NCBI GenBank assembly: GCA_001839685.1
Contig: MLAK01001082.1
Span: 71,536-82,474 of the forward strand
DNA: 10,939 nucleotides
Source of the DNA: Tritrichomonas foetus
Lineage: Eukaryota > Parabasalia > Tritrichomonadida > Tritrichomonadidae
Direction of reading: 5' to 3'
Shown: positions 7,456-10,939 of the stretch, piece by piece
Layout: every line of letters starts with the position of its first letter
Numbering within the stretch: the first letter of the stretch is position 1
The notes under the pieces: generated by a model
Told to the model about the DNA's origin: nothing
Databases searched by the model: none
Seen by the model: only the letters and a program-made list of their open reading frames with translations
Made by a program: the position numbers and the translations under genes

Positions 7456-7620
7456 ATTTTTTCAGAGCCATTGAAAAAATCATCTTCTTATGTTACCTTT
7501 GTTTGCCCCTTTTTAAAAAGCAGGCACAAAAATAATGAAGTTGAAACTGTCAATGATATTCCTCATAATATATTGAATTCTTCACAAAAACAACATTTAT
7601 TCAAATTGGAATTGATTTAG
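7456..7620 (+). pseudogene. Possible 3' remnant of a gene upstream of the pseudokinase
   Basis: A frame of 54 codons is open between a TAA at 7453-7455 and a TAG at 7618-7620. It has no ATG start. It is richer in G+C and more protein-like than its surroundings (starting IFSEPLKKSSSYVTFVCPFLKSR, written here in parts: IFSEPLKKSS then SYVTFVCPFL), and its stop is followed directly by TAAA, as at the end of a real mRNA. The 175 bp between it and element copy 2 has many stops. It may be the tail of a gene lost by deletion, or chance. No family is recognised. Confidence 0.3.
7576..7591 (+). repeat. 16-bp direct repeat, copy 1 (AATTCTTCACAAAAAC)
   Basis: An exact match to 7683-7698, 107 bp downstream. 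This copy lies in the relic-like frame, where it encodes Asn-Ser-Ser-Gln-Lys. It contains the same TCACA as the candidate initiator of the pseudokinase gene. Confidence 0.7.
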
Positions 7621-7682
7621 TAAAAAATTAAAAATTGAATACTATCTTCACATCAAATATTTCAAAAATTTACATTTCCTTT

Positions 7683-7698
7683 AATTCTTCACAAAAAC
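7683..7698 (+). repeat. 16-bp direct repeat, copy 2, over the pseudokinase initiator
   Basis: The second copy of AATTCTTCACAAAAAC. It lies in the presumed core promoter of the pseudokinase gene, 15 bp before the ATG. Confidence 0.7.
7689..7693 (+). promoter_or_regulatory. Candidate initiator of the pseudokinase gene (TCACA)
   Basis: TCACA fits TCA+1YW, the core promoter element known from Trichomonas vaginalis. The +1 A at 7691 would give a 22-nt leader. This supports the ATG at 7713 over the in-frame TTG at 7635. Confidence 0.5.
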
Positions 7699-7712
7699 TT
7701 TCAAAATTTGAA

Positions 7713-8837
7713 ATGAGCGACAGCTTTCCGTTGTTCCGCTTCAACCCAATCCAGTTCCAACATCATCAGGTTAATCGAAATACAGGCATATTTGAGGCTC
7801 CAGAAGTAGTCGAAAAATCATTCAAACTTTCGTCCGAATTAGATGAAATGAATTTTATTCACGATTTTGAAAACGTCAGAAAATGTACAGACAATCCAAC
7901 ATTAATTCCTTTTTTAGAGCGAGTTTCGGAATGCGCCCTTTCACGGAGGTTCATTGCAGGTTCTTCTCTTCTGGATTTTCTTCAAAATTCAGGAAAAGAT
8001 CTCAATTTTTCATGTCTAATTCCAATTTGTGAGAAAATAGCAATGGCAGTTCAATATTTGCATGAAAATCAAATTCCCCTTTATTCACTCAAACACGAAA
8101 ACATCATCATCTCTCAAACAGAAGACGAACAATTCGCGAACACAAAACTCGAAGGAAATGATTTTAGCATCCTCGTATTAAATAATTTACCAGAACTACA
8201 AAACGATACGACTAATAATAATAATAATATCACACCATATCTCGTCGATTACGGAATTCGAGCGACTACAAAAGACTTGAAACCCAATTCTATAATTTAT
8301 TACGGACCAAACCCCACGCTGGATTCGCCTTATGAGACAGATATTTGGAGTTTGGGAATTATCTTTTATTCCACGCTCATTGGAAACCTTCCATGGGAAA
8401 CAAAAAACTTGCCGAGATTAATGCGCTCAATGAACAGTCACGAAATACCTTTCCCAGACTTCTTTCCGCCAGAATTAAAAGAGTTGATCACCAATATGTT
8501 ATCTCCAACCGCCAGCGACAGGCCAAAAATTGACCATATTTTGACCATTCTTCAAAATGTTGAGACAAGAAAAGATATTAATTTTTTCTACCCGCAGAAT
8601 ACAATTAATGCCAATAACAAAGGCTTAATACCACAAAAGAGAGCCATACGTGCATCAAAGTCTCTTTCTAGAAAATCATCAGGTCACTGCTCGTCAGTCG
8701 CTTTATTTGCTTTGCCAATACTCAATAATCCTTCAGCCGAAAAGAGAATAAAGACAGAAAAAAGGAAGTCAGTCGGCGTAACAAATTTATCAGCCCGAAG
8801 ATCAATAATGTATTCATCGAGCGGGACATTTATGTAA
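7713..8837 (+). CDS. Protein kinase-fold protein, probable pseudokinase, 374 aa
   Basis: The frame is open from 7635, but that codon is TTG. The first ATG, at 7713, starts MSDSFPLFRF. Kinase subdomains are visible in order. VVEK at 32-35 could supply the beta-3 lysine and E53 the helix-C glutamate. A helix-E-like AMAVQYLHENQIPLY precedes the catalytic loop LYSLKHEN (123-130). DYG at 179-181 stands for DFG, GPN at 198-200 for APE, DIWSLG lies at 210-215, and DR at 269-270 for subdomain XI. There is no glycine-rich loop, and the HRD aspartate is serine (S125), so phosphotransfer is unlikely. A linker of about 40 residues with an Asn run (168-172) separates the catalytic loop from DYG, far longer than usual. 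The C-terminal 75 residues form a basic, Ser-rich tail. The fold resembles the CAMK/AMPK group. Its partner and role are unknown; a scaffold or allosteric role is inferred. Confidence 0.85.
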   Translation: MSDSFPLFRFNPIQFQHHQVNRNTGIFEAPEVVEKSFKLSSELDEMNFIHDFENVRKCTDNPTLIPFLERVSECALSRRFIAGSSLLDFLQNSGKDLNFSCLIPICEKIAMAVQYLHENQIPLYSLKHENIIISQTEDEQFANTKLEGNDFSILVLNNLPELQNDTTNNNNNITPYLVDYGIRATTKDLKPNSIIYYGPNPTLDSPYETDIWSLGIIFYSTLIGNLPWETKNLPRLMRSMNSHEIPFPDFFPPELKELITNMLSPTASDRPKIDHILTILQNVETRKDINFFYPQNTINANNKGLIPQKRAIRASKSLSRKSSGHCSSVALFALPILNNPSAEKRIKTEKRKSVGVTNLSARRSIMYSSSGTFM

Positions 8838-8838
8838 A
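8835..8838 (+). terminator. TAAA signal overlapping the pseudokinase stop codon
   Basis: The TAA stop is the first three bases of TAAA, an arrangement common in Trichomonas mRNAs. An AT dinucleotide run (8838-8849) follows at once, and the minisatellite starts 35 bp after the stop, so the array probably lies at or beyond the mRNA end. Confidence 0.5.
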
Positions 8839-8871
8839 TATATATATATCTTTTTCATGAAATTATTTTTT

Positions 8872-8999
8872 CATTTGTTGTTTGTTTATCTTGCATTTGT
8901 TGTTTGTTTATCTTGCATTTGTTGTTTGTTTATCTTGCATTTGTTGTTTGTTTATCTTGCATTTGTTGTTTGTTTATCTTGCATTTGTTGTTTGTTTAT
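8872..8999. repeat. 22-bp minisatellite, first block (5 full units plus an 18-bp partial)
   Basis: The unit is CTTG followed by the 18-base core CATTTGTTGTTTGTTTAT, sharing the C-A junction to total 22 bp. A partial core at 8872-8889 is followed by five perfect units from 8890 to 8999. No unit differs from another. The top strand is strongly T+G rich and contains no stop codon in any frame, and 22 is not a multiple of 3, so all three frames stay open across the array and mimic proteins rich in Leu, Cys and Phe. These are not genes. Confidence 0.95.
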
Positions 9000-9189
9000 C
9001 TTTTATTTTTGTTTCATGTTTCAAATTCTGTTTCATTGTGATATAAATTAGATTCAGATCTTTGACAAACAACAAAATATCAAAATAGTAAGAATCTTAG
9101 AGAACTAGCAAAAAATCTTTTGGATTCGGAAGATTGACAAATAAATATCGAATCTAATCGCGAATATGATATTTGTCAGAAAACAGAAG
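9000..9189. repeat. 190-bp array flank, first copy, ending at the assembly gap
   Basis: Unique AT-rich sequence after the array, starting CTTTTATTTTTG and ending AACAGAAG directly at the Ns. It is repeated base for base at 9483-9672. It includes ACAAACAACAAA (9065-9076), the reverse complement of part of the minisatellite unit. Most likely this is one end of a contig whose true continuation is the second copy. Confidence 0.9.
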
Positions 9190-9192
9190 NNN
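9190..9192. other. Assembly gap (3 Ns)
   Basis: Three Ns join two contigs. The contig to the left ends inside the array's right flank and the contig to the right begins inside the array. Read in order, the two sides overlap rather than leaving a gap, so the Ns mark a failed merge over a tandem repeat. Confidence 0.95.
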
Positions 9193-9482
9193 TTATCTTG
9201 CATTTGTTGTTTGTTTATCTTGCATTTGTTGTTTGTTTATCTTGCATTTGTTGTTTGTTTATCTTGCATTTGTTGTTTGTTTATCTTGCATTTGTTGTTT
9301 GTTTATCTTGCATTTGTTGTTTGTTTATCTTGCATTTGTTGTTTGTTTATCTTGCATTTGTTGTTTGTTTATCTTGCATTTGTTGTTTGTTTATCTTGCA
9401 TTTGTTGTTTGTTTATCTTGCATTTGTTGTTTGTTTATCTTGCATTTGTTGTTTGTTTATCTTGCATTTGTTGTTTGTTTAT
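9193..9482. repeat. 22-bp minisatellite, second block (13 full units)
   Basis: After a four-base partial (TTAT), 13 perfect 22-bp units run from 9197 to 9482. Units are identical to those at 8890-8999. If the two blocks are one array seen twice, the real array has at least 13 units and its exact length is unknown. Confidence 0.95.
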
Positions 9483-9672
9483 CTTTTATTTTTGTTTCAT
9501 GTTTCAAATTCTGTTTCATTGTGATATAAATTAGATTCAGATCTTTGACAAACAACAAAATATCAAAATAGTAAGAATCTTAGAGAACTAGCAAAAAATC
9601 TTTTGGATTCGGAAGATTGACAAATAAATATCGAATCTAATCGCGAATATGATATTTGTCAGAAAACAGAAG
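9483..9672. repeat. 190-bp array flank, second copy
   Basis: Identical to 9000-9189 at a constant offset of 483 bp. It then continues without a break into CGAAATTC and the promoter region of the C2-like gene, so this copy is the one joined to real downstream sequence. Confidence 0.9.
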
Positions 9673-9802
9673 CGAAATTCAAATCTGTTGGGAAAAAATT
9701 CTATGGTCTTTTTCAAAAATTGAATTGATCGAAGATTTATTTTCTGAAAATATCGTCATACGATATCCTAAAATCTGCAACATTCAATTTCAAAATTTTA
9801 TT

Positions 9803-9812
9803 TCACATCATT
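9803..9812 (+). promoter_or_regulatory. Candidate initiators of the C2-like gene (TCACATCATT)
   Basis: Two overlapping-style TCA+1YW motifs, TCACA (+1 at 9805) and TCATT (+1 at 9810), lie 28 and 23 nt before the ATG at 9833. Either fits the short-leader promoter layout of parabasalids. Confidence 0.5.
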
Positions 9813-9832
9813 AACGCAATAGGGATTTTCTT

Positions 9833-10390
9833 ATGCCCAAACTTTACCTGAATATTATATCTTTGAGTCATGGACACTATAAATTCGACGATCTTGATAA
9901 AATTCGTGTCAATGTTACATCCTATCCAATGAGAGAGAAACAAGAATACTTTTTAGTTTGGAAAGACACACTCCGAATGAATCACAAATGGGTTTTCGAA
10001 TATACAGAAAATTATCCAATCACTAAATTACTTATCACTATTCGAAGGAAAAGCTTTTTCGATAATGATCCTATTCTAGGCACCTTTGAAATTGACTGCC
10101 AAAACATACCATTAAGTGGTGCTATTCATGATATGATTGTAGATCTCAAATCACGTCATAACTCTTCCACTGACTCAATACTCATGAATTGTGGACAAGT
10201 TCGTTATCAAGTTTATTATGATACACCAGGCGCATTCCCTGTAATGGATCGATTACATACCAAAGGACATATGCGAAAACCGAATATTTCACCTGGAAAT
10301 ATAGAGAAATTCTCAAATAAATATCATCAAAGAGCAGATAATGATATTAGTAACATTCTAGGAAATGTAAGATTTGTTGATCAGTTTTAA
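9833..10390 (+). CDS. Small C2-like domain protein, 185 aa
   Basis: An ATG-initiated frame ending in TAA, with no signal peptide or membrane segment. Alternating hydrophobic stretches suggest a beta sandwich: KLYLNIISL (3-11), KIRVNVTSY (23-31), WVFEY (53-57), KLLITIRRK (65-73), ILGTFEIDC (81-89) and GQVRYQVYY (121-129). The order, the tryptophan-led strand and the D-x-x-LG-x-F-x-I turn fit a C2 domain, which usually binds membranes or proteins and sometimes calcium. A clear set of calcium-binding aspartates is not evident, so a calcium-independent type is more likely. The last 50 residues are polar and probably unstructured. Parabasalids have many small proteins of this layout. The family call is by strand pattern and is moderate. 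Confidence 0.75.
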   Translation: MPKLYLNIISLSHGHYKFDDLDKIRVNVTSYPMREKQEYFLVWKDTLRMNHKWVFEYTENYPITKLLITIRRKSFFDNDPILGTFEIDCQNIPLSGAIHDMIVDLKSRHNSSTDSILMNCGQVRYQVYYDTPGAFPVMDRLHTKGHMRKPNISPGNIEKFSNKYHQRADNDISNILGNVRFVDQF

Positions 10391-10603
10391 GAAAGCATCT
10401 CTCAATGATTATCATATTGCACTATCAGTTTAATTAACAGTTAAACAACAGTTAATTCACGTTTATAGAAATAAATTATATATTATTTACGAATTTTGAA
10501 GATCATTTTTAAGTATAAGTATGTTTCAAATGATTTATTTTATTTTGTTTTTAGAATTATCAAAAATACAATAACAAATATGAAAATATATGTTTACTAT
10601 GAA
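10391..10603. other. Convergent intergenic region
   Basis: 213 bp between two converging genes. It holds three close CAGTT(T)AA repeats (10425-10455) and TAAA motifs on both strands (10442-10445 on plus, 10593-10596 on minus) that could serve as 3'-end signals for each gene. No ORF belongs here. Confidence 0.5.
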
Positions 10604-10939
10604 TTAAGAAACCAATCTTTCACCCATTTGGAATGCTTCTTGGAGATCAACTGGAAAGTGATTATCTCGATAGTCATGTTTGACTTTTCCATCAAATACT
10701 GTGATATCATACTTTGTGTAATCTTTTACTTGAAGGGTGTTGAATGCTTGATATGACTCACATGATCCAAATGCACTTTTCATAAATGTTTCCACATTAT
10801 CGAAAATGTATGAATACTTTTCTGAACCAATTTCTTTTGGTAAATTCATTGAGAAAATAAGGCCTGTTTTTATTTTCTTACCGAATACACTTCCTTTTTC
10901 AGTATATGAATAGTTTGAGAAAATAGCTCTTTCTAAAAA
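10604..10939 (-). CDS. Flavodoxin-family NAD(P)H-dependent oxidoreductase, C-terminal part (runs off the window)
   Basis: The minus-strand frame is open from the window edge (10939) for 111 codons to a TAA at 10604-10606. It is therefore longer than the 81 residues that start at the first internal ATG (10849). Visible motifs are FLERAIFSNYSY, then KKIKTGLIFSMN, then FGSCESYQAFNTLQVKDYTKYD, given here in pieces: FGSCESYQAF and VKDYTKYD, and HFPVDLQEAFQMGERL. This pattern matches the C-terminal half of bacterial-type flavodoxin-family/NADPH-dependent FMN reductase proteins found in clostridia and in anaerobic protists. Such proteins bind FMN and transfer electrons. The FMN-binding N-terminus lies outside the window, so the cofactor site cannot be checked. 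A bacterial origin by transfer is plausible but not shown here. Confidence 0.75.
   Translation of the reverse strand, partial: FLERAIFSNYSYTEKGSVFGKKIKTGLIFSMNLPKEIGSEKYSYIFDNVETFMKSAFGSCESYQAFNTLQVKDYTKYDITVFDGKVKHDYRDNHFPVDLQEAFQMGERLVS

Noticed and set aside
7441..7465. An intron 3' splice site (TTTTTTCAG) before the relic-like frame
   Set aside because: Parabasalid introns need a conserved branch-point motif close to the 3' splice site, which is absent here, and no 5' partner is visible.
7635..7712. A 26-residue N-terminal extension of the pseudokinase
   Set aside because: The extension starts at TTG, is AT-rich, and contains the best candidate initiator at 7689-7693. The first ATG, at 7713, is the better start.
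9166..9534. Long Leu/Cys/Phe-rich ORFs in three frames across the minisatellite, resembling membrane proteins
   Set aside because: They are translations of a stop-free 22-bp repeat, open in all three frames at once, and two of them run through the Ns. The apparent membrane segments are artefacts.
8850..9672. A CRISPR-like array
   Set aside because: The units are head-to-tail with no spacers, and the context is eukaryotic.

Overview
This is an AT-rich, gene-sparse eukaryotic window. All genes are intronless. Candidate TCA-type initiators (TCA+1 followed by a pyrimidine and A/T) lie 22-28 nt before two of the start codons, and TAAA polyadenylation-type signals overlap or follow stop codons. 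These traits, the long coiled-coil protein, the divergent kinase-like protein and the small C2-like protein all point to a parabasalid, most likely Tritrichomonas or a close relative. The species is inferred from style, not from a match I could run.

Layout. Positions 1-156 may be the 3' end of a gene that begins outside the window. Positions 157-1455 are mostly empty, with one doubtful 61-aa ORF. A 1096-bp mobile element (1464-2559) sits exactly on the start of a 677-aa coiled-coil gene (2562-4595). After about 1.6 kb of AT-rich spacer comes a second 1096-bp copy of the element (6176-7271) in the opposite orientation. A short relic-like reading frame (7456-7620) precedes a 374-aa pseudokinase gene (7713-8837). 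A 22-bp minisatellite lies just 3' of the pseudokinase. It contains a 3-base assembly gap, and 190 bp of flank is repeated exactly across that gap. The window ends with a C2-like gene (9833-10390) converging on the 3' part of a flavodoxin-family oxidoreductase gene (10604-10939, minus strand, running off the window).

The most notable structure is the element. Both copies have a 14-bp terminal inverted repeat starting AGATGTATAC, equal length, about 99.3% identity by eye (8 substitutions) and perfect but different 8-bp target-site duplications. The left copy's duplication, AGATGATT, contains the ATG of the coiled-coil gene. The insertion therefore left one start codon with the old promoter and a second, functional one on the coding sequence. 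The ORF is intact, but everything upstream of its first codon has been replaced by transposon DNA. No transposase is visible, so the element looks non-autonomous.

The genes do not form an evident pathway. They look like independently transcribed single-gene units, as is usual in parabasalids.
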